Below, piece after piece: positions 34,197 through 44,417 of a stretch of DNA of 64,000 nt (position 1 is its first letter; each line of letters starts with the position of its first letter). The DNA is taken from positions 12,501-76,500 of the forward strand of contig JANATF010000028.1 in the NCBI GenBank assembly GCA_029449245.1. The letters are read 5' to 3'. This stretch comes from Mortierella alpina (Eukaryota > Mortierellomycota > Mortierellomycetes > Mortierellales > Mortierellaceae). The notes under the pieces are model-generated. The model did no database searches, was not told the origin of the DNA, and saw only the letters and a list, made by a program, of their open reading frames with translations. The position numbers were made by a program, and so were the translations under genes.

Positions 34197-35864
34197 ATGT
34201 CAGAGGCAGTTCAATTCATCTGTGATGAATGCAGTCCAGAACGAACGTTCTCCTCGGTGGAACAAAGACGCTTGCACATTACTGATTACCACGCAAAGAC
34301 TTTTACAGTTGTGGTGGACAATTGCGACGGTATATCGCGGGAGATTGTGGTGACGCAGGTGGATGGCGTTTACGAGTGTCCGATATGTCAAGCGGTATAC
34401 AGGACCAAAACAGGATGTCGAAAGCATATTCTGAACAGTGCCTGTGTTGAAAATGAGGATAAAACGCCAGAGAGTGGGCTTGCAGTGATATCGATGCCGG
34501 AAGAAATCGCACTTCCATTGCCGCCTATTCCTGACGCTGTCTCTGTGTCGCGCACGCACGAGGATGCGGTGCTGTACAGTTGCCAACAAGGGCATGCGAG
34601 CGAGGCTGAGAAAAAGAGAACTCTATGCATCATTCAAGCGCTGGATCTCCAACCGTTTGCTTTCAAAGACGGTCATGGTGCGGAGCAAAATGCTCTAGCT
34701 CATGCCTCCGTGATTAAGAGGCTCTCGTTCGGTCAAGTGTCTGTCGATCCGACCCCATCTGTGCCTCGCAAGAGGAAGCTCGATGATGCCGAATCCTGCT
34801 GGAAATGCTCACCCATCCCGAGTGCAGGACTGGAGCACCTTATGTCGGTCTCTCCATATGCCGGATCTCTTCTCACTCGGAATTATGTGGAGTTGAACGA
34901 TGATATCTGTGAGCTGCTAAACCGCGACTGGAGGTTTTCTTTGCAGCTTCGATTCGCTTGCTCCAAGATTCTCTCTGGATGTATTCTTCTGAACAAGAAG
35001 AACAACCAGGCGATTGTCGCAAACACTGTGGAAGTGTATGGCCGGACAAGGATGGTGGATGCCCACAGAGAACCATTTGTCGTGAGGAAAGGTCGACCGG
35101 TTGCAAACTCGCTGCCTCCCTCGGTCAGTATTCCATACAAGGATGTGTGGCCGGTGACGGTTCTGGCGCCAGAGGGAGAGCGGCTGATTATTGGCACAGG
35201 AACTTTTGACGCTCTCATCACGTCCTCACTTCGCCTTGACACCAAGATAGATGCGTCGGTCGGTGGCATTACGCCGTCCTTTCTGCTAACGAATGCTGAA
35301 CATTCAAAGGCAACAAAAATATTCCTCGATCAGGAGTCAGTGGATGCTGGCCTGAAACTCGCCGGTAACAAGGAAGCTTGGGCAGTCTCGGGACGCGACT
35401 TGCTGTCGCAGCTGCGACAAACCAAGACCAAATTCCACGATGCTTCGACCTATTATTTATGTCGTTCCTCCAGTCACTTTGCAAGAAACCATCCTTGCCA
35501 ACCCTACACGATTTTCACTCTTGCATCGTTCGATCAGGCTGCCAATGGCGACGGGGCTGCGGTGTCCAACATCTTTGATAGAATAGCCAGCAGTATTGTC
35601 CAGAGTGGTTCCAAGGCCGTGCTGGACAGAGAGTCGGTGACACAACAGAGAGTACGATGCACTGACAAAAGCTATGCAGCGAAGGAGATCGACGGAATAT
35701 TGTCTCTTTATTCCCCAGAGGAATTGCGCTTGCCAATACTTGGCAATCAAGACCTCAACAAATATTTGGAAGCGCTAGCACAGCTTCTGTCCCCATATCT
35801 GTCAAAAGCGAACAGATCCGTCATGAGCTTCATTGACAAAGAGTTTTCATCGCTTGCCGTTTGA
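34197..35864 (+). CDS. C2H2-type zinc-finger protein of unknown function, 555 aa
   Basis: A single uninterrupted frame from ATG 34197. Two zinc-finger-like motifs lie near the N-terminus: FICDECSPERTFSS...HITDYH (about residues 8-32) and YECPICQAVYRTKTGCRKH (about residues 61-79). A basic patch PRKRKLDD near residue 186 may be a nuclear signal. The remaining ~330 residues look like a folded globular domain with no motif I can name. It could be a transcription factor or a protein from a mobile element; its position between repeats is compatible with the latter. The last ~37 bp of its 3' end are duplicated downstream. Confidence 0.65.
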   Translation: MSEAVQFICDECSPERTFSSVEQRRLHITDYHAKTFTVVVDNCDGISREIVVTQVDGVYECPICQAVYRTKTGCRKHILNSACVENEDKTPESGLAVISMPEEIALPLPPIPDAVSVSRTHEDAVLYSCQQGHASEAEKKRTLCIIQALDLQPFAFKDGHGAEQNALAHASVIKRLSFGQVSVDPTPSVPRKRKLDDAESCWKCSPIPSAGLEHLMSVSPYAGSLLTRNYVELNDDICELLNRDWRFSLQLRFACSKILSGCILLNKKNNQAIVANTVEVYGRTRMVDAHREPFVVRKGRPVANSLPPSVSIPYKDVWPVTVLAPEGERLIIGTGTFDALITSSLRLDTKIDASVGGITPSFLLTNAEHSKATKIFLDQESVDAGLKLAGNKEAWAVSGRDLLSQLRQTKTKFHDASTYYLCRSSSHFARNHPCQPYTIFTLASFDQAANGDGAAVSNIFDRIASSIVQSGSKAVLDRESVTQQRVRCTDKSYAAKEIDGILSLYSPEELRLPILGNQDLNKYLEALAQLLSPYLSKANRSVMSFIDKEFSSLAV

Positions 35865-35983
35865 ATCATTTATACCAGAGGAGACCTCTATTTATGAGTT
35901 CTACATTGACACAGAATAAACCCACTTGACTGTTCAACTCCACTTTATTGACAAAGAGTTTTCATCGCTTGTCGTTTGAATCA
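35832..35983 (+). repeat. Direct duplication of the end of the zinc-finger gene
   Basis: 35832-35868 (end of the coding region) and 35947-35983 share ATTGACAAAGAGTTTTCATC plus the following 17 bp with one mismatch. The second copy is noncoding. Confidence 0.85.
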
Positions 35984-36454
35984 GTTAATTCAGACACGAG
36001 CTGTATTGCAACACTGGAGAGTACTGACATACCTTCAAGACTCTTGGGACTGAACCTCCAAGTCAGCTCCCTTGAATACCACAAAGACAAAAAAAAAAAA
36101 AGCGCTGTGTGGATACTGATGGCAATATGTAATAGCTAAAGCAAGTGGGGGTTCTGGGGCTGGGGTCAGGGGAGCTTGGGTGAGAATCGTCTGATCTTAT
36201 TACAGAGGGGGCAACCATCTATTTATCTATCTTTGTGTGGGACCAAGCATGGTCGCGTTCCAGTCTCTTACGGCTTGGCGTTATCCTTGTTCTGGTCCCT
36301 TACGATGCACCCTCAACTCCTGTTACACAATACTACATTGATCAAGAAAGCCTGTTAAAAGACTGATGGCAATACTACGATGGTCAAAGAAGCCTTTTAA
36401 AAGACTGATGGCAATACTACCGTGGTCTAAAAACTTGTTAAAGTACTGATGGCC
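35984..36454. other. Repeat-bearing spacer
   Basis: No gene. About 36341-36452 holds three ~47-bp tandem units ending in GACTGATGGCAATAC; a single related unit with GTGTGGATACTGATGGCAAT lies at about 36107. These resemble the units at 23153-23341. Confidence 0.55.
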
Positions 36455-36566
36455 TTCAGCCGGACAGCACGCTTGTGCATACGTCTCAGTTTGCTCTTAG
36501 TGAGCACGGGTGCAGACGCGTTTGAGGAGAGCAGGTCCAGGTCCGTCTTCTCAGGCAATCTAAGCA
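36455..36566 (-). pseudogene. Relic of an E2-family gag-pro region
   Basis: About 110 bp match the E2 segment at 55373-55484 with several substitutions. The fragment abuts a diverged LTR (36567-36666), so most of that element has been lost. Confidence 0.8.
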
Positions 36567-36666
36567 TGTAGCAGGAGTAAGGTCAGTAGGTGGAAAAGAG
36601 TTGTATTTGTACTAATGATCTAACCTAGACTTTATAGAGGTTGGGACTACTGCTACTACTGTTACA
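36567..36666 (-). repeat. Diverged E2-family LTR
   Basis: 100 bp, starts TGTAGCAGG and ends CTACTGTTACA like the E2 LTRs but with many differences in between, so it is an older copy. Confidence 0.8.
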
Positions 36667-36668
36667 GT

Positions 36669-36828
36669 TGAAATATATTATTGAAGATTGGGTCAAGGAA
36701 GTAAAGTGAGAAAAAGATGTGGGTCCACACACCACACATCGTGAGCTTTTATTATGGAACCCTGGCAGAAATGCGTATACGGGTTCCTGACTATGTACGT
36801 GTGCTTGGGCTCTGGTGAATATACCACA
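36669..36828 (-). repeat. Solo LTR of the E3 family
   Basis: 160 bp, apparently identical to the E3 LTRs at 47605-47764 and 54869-55028, flanked by a perfect target duplication ACAGT (36664-36668 and 36829-36833). No internal sequence is left, as expected after LTR-LTR recombination. Confidence 0.93.
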
Positions 36829-36837
36829 ACAGTCATC

Positions 36838-37199
36838 GAAGTGGACACAAAGTGGTTGAATATCTTGGGATAGAAATAGAGGCAAAGTGTCTGAATATCT
36901 TGGATAGAAGAACAAAGGCAAAGGAAAGAAGTGAAAAGTAGAGTCCAAAGGCAGAAATCAAGTATTCTGCGCTGCGCCCTTGAATGGCAAGCCACACGGG
37001 ATATAAGCCCTGGGTGGAAATACAGTCGATAAACATTTACCAGGATATAACAGATGCTTGGAAGTACAGTTGATAAACTTCTAGTAGGAAATAACAGATG
37101 CTTGGAAATACAGCTTCACTGATCACGGTGGCTCCGGGAGTCGAACCCAGGTCGGTATAGTAACCACCAGTGAAGGCATTGTCCGATTGGGTGGGTGTC
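36838..37199 (-). repeat. Dispersed repeat, copy 2, with tRNA-like head (putative SINE)
   Basis: The body (36838-37132) matches copy 1. Read on the minus strand, the sequence just before it (37199-37126) has an A-box-like word (CACCCAATCGG) and a perfect B box (GGTTCGACTCC) about 35 nt apart, and a T-arm CTGGG-TTCGACT-CCCGG followed by AGCCACC. It cannot fold as a normal tRNA. A tRNA-derived head plus an unrelated body is the SINE layout; this is inference from two copies. Confidence 0.45.
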
Positions 37200-37393
37200 A
37201 TAATTTACAAGACATTTCTGTTCCACACACTCCCTCTCCATAAAGTCCTTATGGTACCTGGGGCTCTCTTTACACCACTCGAACCAGCTCGTCGAGCTCT
37301 ACTACTCCTCCAATTTTCAGATCAAACGAGCGCTTGCTTACAAAGATATGACACGATATTTGACTTTTGCACCTGTACTCCACCGAAAGACTC
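37133..37393. other. Left flank of E2
   Basis: An open frame from about 37204 runs to the E2 target GACTC and, if E2 is removed, continues from 56931 for about 55 codons more. No domain is recognised and coding status is unproven. Confidence 0.3.
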
Positions 37394-37420
37394 TGTAGCA
37401 GGGGTCAGGTCTAATAGCTG
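37394..37420 (-). repeat. E2 3' LTR, distal part
   Basis: 27 bp from TGTAGCAGGGG to the target AGCTG, where E5 was inserted. The other 73 bp are at 44418-44490. Confidence 0.93.
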
Positions 37421-37622
37421 TGTGATATTCTCTAGGGGTAAACTTACAATACTAACTGGGGACTGAAGTCAACGAGAACAAGAGAGGGTTTTATTGTGGA
37501 CAGGACTTATATAGCTCCTCCAGACACCGGTCACGGGAACTCTTAATAATCGTAGAAGTAAAAAGGGAGATGCGACTCAGGTACATACGTGCCTGAGCCC
37601 CACACCAGCATAAAACACCACA
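37421..37622 (-). repeat. E5 3' LTR
   Basis: TG...CA, 202 bp; lacks a 10-bp block present in the 5' LTR just before the TATA-like CTATATAAG. Confidence 0.94.
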
Positions 37623-38262
37623 GACTCCCCCCTCGAGATGAAATCCAGGGTTGCAGTGCTGTGATGTGGCTAGAAACGGTAGCAATTCGTTTCTAAAGTG
37701 CCAGGATAAAGGAAAAACCATACAACGTGATGGGAAAAAAGAACCTTTTCCATATAGATAGAGGGATTAAAACCTCTGAGAGTGGGTAAAGCAGAGTGTA
37801 CATCTCTTGCTTGAACCACTTGGGAAGGAAAACCGATGAAGAACGGGAAAGCCTTCTCAGACCAGGATCAAAAATTAACCTGAGTTAGTCTGATGAGAAC
37901 ATGTCTCATACTGCTGTACAGTGCGTCTGCAGACTGCGGCTGTCTAAAATGCCTAATATACGGTGGCTAGTGCTCAATGGCACGAGTTGACAAAAGACAA
38001 CTCTTACTTGTCATGGAAAAACGCAATGCGGAAAAAAGACCAAAGACCAAGTGTGAATGAATGAGGAAAGTAAGGTCCAAACCTTAATCCAAAAAACCTC
38101 ATGGTGAACAACGCGCGCGTGAGAATGTGGTATACATGGGAATAAGCCCCACACTCCCCCGCAAAATGATTTTTTACGCGGTTCAAAAATAGAATTACAA
38201 AAATTGTAATGTACATGCCTCTTCTCTTCTCCATTCCCTCTCCTGCACAAACCTGAAAACGA
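37623..38262 (-). other. E5 3' noncoding region
   Basis: 640 bp between the pol stop and the 3' LTR. No open frame of note; apart from the polypurine tract nothing is recognised. Confidence 0.6.
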
Positions 38263-41200
38263 CTACAACTTCTCCGTATTACCACGACCTGATCGTCTGA
38301 CCCGATGCGTAGTGCCGGAGACAGCTTGAGCAATTGAAGCGACTGCAAGAGCCTTTCTCTTAGTGCTAGCTGTCACGCTTGTTGCAAGGTGATTCTTCAA
38401 CTCTTCCTTCTGAGTCTTCAGCTTCTTTCGGTGCTGCTTCGCGACTACGTGAGGATTCGTCTTGTTAATTCCTTTCCAATATTGGTGGACTAACTTGTCC
38501 GAGTCAAACTGTTCGTAGGGGATGAAAGAGTCTTCATTCTCCGAGTATCCCTTCCAATGAACCTTATAAAGCAATTGGCCGTCTTCTAAGCTATGTCCTA
38601 GAATCGACTCAACTTCGTAGCTCTCCTCAGAGGGCTGCGCAAGGTCTTGGGTTACTACGTTCAATTGCTCAGGAGCATAGTGACGAGGCAAAATGTCACC
38701 CGTTGCGTCTTGCAATTCATAAGCACCAAAGCTCGTTCGTCTCACTACTTTAAAAGGGTCGTCCTTTTTAGGAACAAGAGCACCTTCAGCAACTGGATCG
38801 ATCGCCATGACAAATGCGCCAGGTTGAATTTCACGGATGGTATGCGAGTTGTTGAATTTATCAATCATTTTCTTTTGGTTGTCTGAACTAATGTCAGAAA
38901 GTGCAGGAAATATCAAATGAGTCAAGTATAATAATCTTTTCTCTAAATCATCATCAGATAGCAATCGACTGTCCGCAGCTGTGAAATTTGATATCCCAGG
39001 AAACGCTCTACCGTAGAACAAGGAGAACGGTGTAGAGTTATGAAGCGAGACAATTCTCGTGTTCATTTGAAGTTGAACCATGGGTAAGTGCACATCCCAA
39101 TTAGTGGGGTTAGCTTCAATGTTTTTACGAAGAATGTCCTTCATTGACTTGATATGCCTCTCTGCTACTCCGTTACCTCGAGGGTGATACGGTGTAGACA
39201 GACGATGATCAATTGTAAGTGTCTTTGTCATTTCTTTGATAATGCTGTTGACGAACTCTAGCCCGTTGTCACTTTGGATGATTTTCGGAAAGCCGATATC
39301 ACAAAAGAGACGGAAAAGGCGCTTACTAACTGAAGCAGCATCCTTGGTTCTCAACTCAAATAGAAATACAAATCTAGTACAGACATCAACGACTAATAAT
39401 GCATATTCATAGCCATTAGTGCTCAGCGGAAATTGCGCCAAGTCTATAGCCAAGTGTTCACCAGGTAATTCTGCGTGAATGGCTTTTAAAGGGTGATAGC
39501 CTTTTCTTGCGATATTGTACCGCTGACAAGATGAACACGATTTAACCCAGAGGACACAGTCCTCTTTCAATCTGGGCCACGTTTTATTGTCTTGATGGAT
39601 CATGTTCACCATTGCTGTAGCCCCTAAATGACCAAAGGAATGCGTCTTCTTCAAAATCTCTCTTCGCCTAGATTTCTCAGGAACGTGCCAACTCTCAGGA
39701 TCAGGAATTTGATGCATGAAAGACAATGCAGGCAACTGCACCCCTTCTGGAGATGTTATGCTATCAGGAGTCATTCGAAGAGCAAAGTCTACAGAATCAA
39801 TTGTCTCTGGAACAGATGACACACTGGACATGGCAGCATTACTCTTTGAATGCTTCACGATAGCTGACCTTTTATCTTCTGGCCATAATTCTTCAGGAAA
39901 CGCTCTGGATAAAGTGTCAGGGATCACATTCAATATTCCAGGACGATGAATGATTTCAAAGTCATAGCTGAATATAGTTTCACGCCAATCAGCCATTATG
40001 TTTGACAAACATTTCTGATCCATCAGAAAGGTCAACGGCTTATGATCTGTGAATAAGGTAAAACGTCTGCCCCACAAATAATAGTGAAACTTCTTTAAAG
40101 TAAAGATGATTGCTAGTAGTTCCTTTTTATAAGCCGGATACCGCTTCTCATGATCACGCAAAGCACGCGAAGTGAAAGAGATATAATTAATCTTACTATC
40201 GTCTTTTTCGCCTAATGGTAACTGATAAGCCATACCAGCAATCCCTTCATTCGAAGCATCCGTTCCTACATACATATGCAGTCTCCAGATTACTTGTTTC
40301 AAAATAGGAGCATACGGAAATAGCTTTTTAATGCCCTCAAAGCACTTCATCTGCAAATCATTCAGTACGAAGCGACCTTTAGCATTGCGCAAAGATTCGA
40401 GTGGACCAGCAATAGGACCATATAACGGCAAGTACTCTCGGAAGTAGTTAAACATTCCCATGTATCTTTGTACTGCCTTGTTGTTGGTAGGCGGGGCCCA
40501 TTGTGAAATGTTGGCCACCTTCTCAGGATTTATTCTCCTTCCTTCCTTGTTAACAAGAAATCCTAACAACATGATCTCTGTATGAAAGAGATGACATTTC
40601 TGACGATTGAGGATGAGCTTCGCTTGTGTCAATCTGTCCACAATTATTTTTGCTTGCTCTAAATGATCCTCCTTCGTATGAGAGAAAATAACCGTATCAT
40701 CAACATAGATGCCAGCGAACTGGAGGTCACCGAGGAGGTAAGACATGCCTCTTTGAAAGATGCTCGTCATTGGTTTCAAACCAAAGGGAGCTCTTGCAAA
40801 CATGTACTGTTTTCCTTCATAGGTGAAAGCTGTATACGGCTGACTTTCTTTTGAAAGTGGCAGTCGATGGTACGCTTGCGTCAGATCAAAGGTAGAATAA
40901 TACTTATGACCAGCAGCCTTTTTGAGTAGATCTGGAATCAGTGGCAACGGGAACGTGTCTGATTTTAACAATTGTTTGTTCAGCACTCTCGGGTCTAGGC
41001 ACACTCGGTACTTCAACACTTTACCATCCATATCTCTTCTGGCTGCTAACGTCAGCGAGTTATTATAGGGATTGCCTTTCGGCGCAAGGACGATGACACC
41101 ATCATCCCCCCATTGTTTGATCTGACGTGCGACCTCTGCACCTTGTGAATGTGCATGGAACGGCCTGGATTTGACATTAATTACGCAGTCTGCCGGCAAT

Positions 41201-43455
41201 TTCAACTCTACTTTCAGGATCTCAAGCTCACAATAGCTTTTGGGATCGATTGCAGAGTTGCGCTCCAGTGCAGGTTCCAGTTCCTTCAGGAAATGTGCCT
41301 TGTCCGCTAAGAACTCGGGCGTGTTTTCTGTGTCAGGAACAGCATCTGGCAAGATAGATGGTTTATCATCATCATAGATCCAGATATCAGTCAAAGGAGG
41401 CGGTTTGGGCATGCGGACACCTCCGACATAGTACCCAAAGCGAGGAAACAAGTCCATGCCGATATAAAAATCGTAATAAGGTATGTTCATAACACTTATT
41501 TGACACGAAACCGATCTGTCATTACACACAAGATCAACTTTGTCGCATGTAAGCATGTTTTCAGCTTTCATTCCAGCTTCTCCTAACTCAATTGGTCCTG
41601 GTAGCTTGGCTACTTTGATTCCCATCTCTCTAGCAATGGCTAAATCGATATACGAATCTGTGGATCCACAATCAAGTACAGCGGTAAGTTCTTTGCCATT
41701 GGCATATATCTTTACCGAAATGCGATTATCACCTTCTTGGGCACCTCTGAAAGCACAAAGTCTCTTTGTTGGTGTATAAGGATCAAATTCAGCAAAATAG
41801 CGGGCAACATCAGCATGTTTATTGATATGAACATCATTAATCTTCTCCGCTAAAATAGTGTCCAAGCTCGAACTACGGATCATATCGACCTCTTGAGTCA
41901 TGGCGGCCAAACGCTTGGCATGGACAGGCTGCAGTTCAATAACAGCAGGCGCCTTCTGCATGGCCGACACCGAACGGATATGGCCATGAGCAGACGACTT
42001 GTGCTTCTTGAACTGAGGTCTCAGTTCAGGATGCAATACGTAGCATTGGGCTGGAGCATGGGTGCTGGAAGTGCACCTCTCCTTGCTACAAGGCTGGCGA
42101 GTATCCTTGCGAGGATGCTTGCCCTTGTTAGGCTGCGGGATCATGGGCTTCTTCACAAAAGCAACCGGAGTGGCCGACTGACTCGCAATCTCAATGGACT
42201 TGAATCGGGCTTTAAACCACTTGGCCCAATCAGTCTTGCGACCTGGAAATTGGGTGCTGTCAGCACGGACACAATCCAAAAAGGCGGCGACATTGGGTAA
42301 TTCAACCATCTTTGGATACTTTGCCGTGATAGCCTTCTGTCCCTCATCAGGCAACCCAGCAAACAAAGACTCTATGACTAGAGTCTCGTAAGCCGAGTCC
42401 TTGAGTCCTGACGCTTCCATCAGCAATTCGACTTTGCCCGCATAGAGGTGGACGTCGGTGAATGTTGCAGTGTCGAGGGCGAAAACCTGCTTGACAGCCT
42501 CCGACTTAAGAAGGTCAACGCGAAATAGCTCGCGCACACACTTCTCAATCGGAAACCAAGTGTCAATCGACGTATAGTCGAAATACACTGGTCCATCTGC
42601 CTCCTGCACGGCCTCCATTTGGGTTGTCAAGTCCTTGCCCATTGTCACGAGTGACTCCTCCAACAAGCGTACCTCGATGCCGGCTTTTCTAAAGGCCTTC
42701 ATCATGTACTGGCTTGCTAGGATCGCAAACAGGCTGCCGAGATGCAACTTATAAAAGTCTCGGAACTCTCGCAAAAACCTGTTGATCACTCGCACAATCT
42801 CCAAAGCTGCCAGGTCTTCCTTGCCCTGCAATTTCAACTTGAATTCTGGCTCGTCAGGGAAGCTTTTAGGAATCAGTCTCGAGAAGTCAATCTTCTCGCT
42901 GTTTTGGAAAACAGGAACAACCTTTTCCTTCAAGCAGCGCCTGATGTCGCAATGCCAGATGCTCGCCGAATTAAATTGGGCGACCAATGATCCTGACGCT
43001 TCATCTGCGTCCTGCACGTCCGAAGCCGGCGACTGCTGCTCATCTCGATATTGATGATCGAGAGGTTGCGGTCGCATTTGCATCCAGTGTCGATGCACCG
43101 TGTCGAAATCCCTAACAGCATTGTCGAGATCTCGTTGGGCATCTTCCACTTTCGCATCATGCTTAGCTGCATTACGCCGACGTTGAGCATCAGTGAGAGT
43201 TGCATCCTTGCTGTCGAGCTGCTTTAGTTTGCGCACGGCAACTTTAGTGTCCATGTAGCGACTCAAAGCATCCTGCTTATCCCTGTTGGCTTCCTCGACC
43301 TCCCTCTCCAACTTCTGGAACATGGAAAGTTTGTCATCCGAAGCATCGATAGACCATACGTCCATATCAGCTTCCCCAGTATGCGCTGAGGGTGGATCAC
43401 CAGATGCCATTACGACGTCCTCAGGAATAGCTGAGGCACTATCGTTAGAAGCCAT
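38263..43455 (-). CDS. E5 Gag-Pol polyprotein (Ty3/gypsy, chromovirus type)
   Basis: A single frame; the frame is open from 43545 but the first good start is Met at 43455 (MASNDSASAI), giving 1,730 residues. Gag begins acidic with a coiled-coil-like stretch. The protease motif reads LDCGSTDS, with Cys where Ser or Thr is usual next to the catalytic Asp. RT has YVDD (IYVDDTVIFS). Integrase has HSFGHLG...CSSCQRYN (zinc) and the D, D (QSDNGLEF), E (NGVAERH) residues. The C-terminus has a chromodomain (YKVHWKGYSENEDSF) and a basic tail. No classical CCHC knuckle is seen in Gag; a Cys/His-containing stretch (CSKERCTSSTHAPAQC) stands in its place. Intact and possibly active unless the protease change matters. 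Confidence 0.94.
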   Translation of the reverse strand: MASNDSASAIPEDVVMASGDPPSAHTGEADMDVWSIDASDDKLSMFQKLEREVEEANRDKQDALSRYMDTKVAVRKLKQLDSKDATLTDAQRRRNAAKHDAKVEDAQRDLDNAVRDFDTVHRHWMQMRPQPLDHQYRDEQQSPASDVQDADEASGSLVAQFNSASIWHCDIRRCLKEKVVPVFQNSEKIDFSRLIPKSFPDEPEFKLKLQGKEDLAALEIVRVINRFLREFRDFYKLHLGSLFAILASQYMMKAFRKAGIEVRLLEESLVTMGKDLTTQMEAVQEADGPVYFDYTSIDTWFPIEKCVRELFRVDLLKSEAVKQVFALDTATFTDVHLYAGKVELLMEASGLKDSAYETLVIESLFAGLPDEGQKAITAKYPKMVELPNVAAFLDCVRADSTQFPGRKTDWAKWFKARFKSIEIASQSATPVAFVKKPMIPQPNKGKHPRKDTRQPCSKERCTSSTHAPAQCYVLHPELRPQFKKHKSSAHGHIRSVSAMQKAPAVIELQPVHAKRLAAMTQEVDMIRSSSLDTILAEKINDVHINKHADVARYFAEFDPYTPTKRLCAFRGAQEGDNRISVKIYANGKELTAVLDCGSTDSYIDLAIAREMGIKVAKLPGPIELGEAGMKAENMLTCDKVDLVCNDRSVSCQISVMNIPYYDFYIGMDLFPRFGYYVGGVRMPKPPPLTDIWIYDDDKPSILPDAVPDTENTPEFLADKAHFLKELEPALERNSAIDPKSYCELEILKVELKLPADCVINVKSRPFHAHSQGAEVARQIKQWGDDGVIVLAPKGNPYNNSLTLAARRDMDGKVLKYRVCLDPRVLNKQLLKSDTFPLPLIPDLLKKAAGHKYYSTFDLTQAYHRLPLSKESQPYTAFTYEGKQYMFARAPFGLKPMTSIFQRGMSYLLGDLQFAGIYVDDTVIFSHTKEDHLEQAKIIVDRLTQAKLILNRQKCHLFHTEIMLLGFLVNKEGRRINPEKVANISQWAPPTNNKAVQRYMGMFNYFREYLPLYGPIAGPLESLRNAKGRFVLNDLQMKCFEGIKKLFPYAPILKQVIWRLHMYVGTDASNEGIAGMAYQLPLGEKDDSKINYISFTSRALRDHEKRYPAYKKELLAIIFTLKKFHYYLWGRRFTLFTDHKPLTFLMDQKCLSNIMADWRETIFSYDFEIIHRPGILNVIPDTLSRAFPEELWPEDKRSAIVKHSKSNAAMSSVSSVPETIDSVDFALRMTPDSITSPEGVQLPALSFMHQIPDPESWHVPEKSRRREILKKTHSFGHLGATAMVNMIHQDNKTWPRLKEDCVLWVKSCSSCQRYNIARKGYHPLKAIHAELPGEHLAIDLAQFPLSTNGYEYALLVVDVCTRFVFLFELRTKDAASVSKRLFRLFCDIGFPKIIQSDNGLEFVNSIIKEMTKTLTIDHRLSTPYHPRGNGVAERHIKSMKDILRKNIEANPTNWDVHLPMVQLQMNTRIVSLHNSTPFSLFYGRAFPGISNFTAADSRLLSDDDLEKRLLYLTHLIFPALSDISSDNQKKMIDKFNNSHTIREIQPGAFVMAIDPVAEGALVPKKDDPFKVVRRTSFGAYELQDATGDILPRHYAPEQLNVVTQDLAQPSEESYEVESILGHSLEDGQLLYKVHWKGYSENEDSFIPYEQFDSDKLVHQYWKGINKTNPHVVAKQHRKKLKTQKEELKNHLATSVTASTKRKALAVASIAQAVSGTTHRVRRSGRGNTEKL

Positions 43456-44200
43456 GCGGTAATAAAAAGCAAAGGCGAAAAAAGGAGGTTCAAGCGATAC
43501 CAAGACTGGACTTTTATTATGCCAACAGTTTCGATGCTCAAACACTACAGCTTACAGTCTATAGGATGATTACACGAGACTTCCCTACTATAGGTCTTGT
43601 CTCTAACACACCAAGTGATAGTCGAAACACACACAAGGAATACTTGGCGTCAAATGACTTTGCAAGTAAAATTATCGGTCGAAGCTCAGCTGCTTGAGGA
43701 AGAATTTTCCGGTAGCTGGAACTCAACAACACGACAACAATTAAGACTTTCTGGCGGAGCTAACCGACAACAGAGAGAATGATTTGCTGATGGCACTAGC
43801 CAATCAGCAGAGAGGATGATGAATTACAGGCGGTGGATACCGTCAAACAATCACAATGATTTGCCGTGGTAAATACCAAGAACAAATGCAAAGAATTGTG
43901 GTGGTTGAAAACAACACTGGAACACGGCGCACTGGATATTTCCAAGAACAGCGGATCACGCAGTGATGTGCAGCCAATACACAAAAGAGCACACAAGTTC
44001 GATCTTCGAAACAGGATTCAACAGGAACAAGCCTATTGGGTCTTTTTCTGGATCTTGCTTGAGCAATGATAAACGACAAAGGAGAGGTCCCAATTGCAAA
44101 CAGTGGAAGATGGATGATAGAATCTCAATGGATGCAAATCAAACACACTTGAAGATGGATGCAATGGATGGATGCCGACTCTTTAGTACGTTGAAAAAAA
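43456..44200 (-). other. E5 5' leader
   Basis: About 745 nt between the 5' LTR and Gag. Right after the LTR comes T-rich sequence and then TACTAA (44188-44183 on the minus strand), complementary to TTAGTA in the LTR (44235-44230). No TGG-type tRNA primer site directly follows the LTR. The frame of gag-pol stays open for 30 codons upstream of the chosen start. Confidence 0.45.
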
Positions 44201-44412
44201 TGTGATATTCTCTAGGGGTAAACTTACAATACTAACTGGGGACTGAAGTCAACGAGAACAAGAGAGGGTTTTATTGTGGACAGGGATCTGGAGGACTTAT
44301 ATAGCTCCTCCAGACACCGGTCACGGGAACTCTTAATAATCGTAGAAGTAAAAAGGGAGATGCGACTCAGGTACATACGTGCCTGAGCCCCACACCAGCA
44401 TAAAACACCACA
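44201..44412 (-). repeat. E5 5' LTR
   Basis: 212 bp, TG...CA, with a TATA-like CTATATAAG on the minus strand (about 44304-44295). Confidence 0.94.
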
Positions 44413-44417
44413 AGCTG

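Larger units (their letters stand above)
37421..44412 (-). mobile_element. E5: complete Ty3/gypsy element nested in the E2 LTR
   Basis: 6,992 bp, flanked by AGCTG (37416-37420 and 44413-44417). LTRs are 202 bp (37421-37622) and 212 bp (44201-44412); they differ by one 10-bp block and otherwise look alike. One long gag-pol frame is open. A polypurine tract (GAGGGGGGAGTC) precedes the 3' LTR on the minus strand. Confidence 0.95.

Noticed and set aside
37126-37199. Functional tRNA gene
   Set aside because: The T-arm and 3' acceptor strand are good, but no 5' acceptor strand at the right distance and no sound anticodon stem exist; treated as tRNA-derived.
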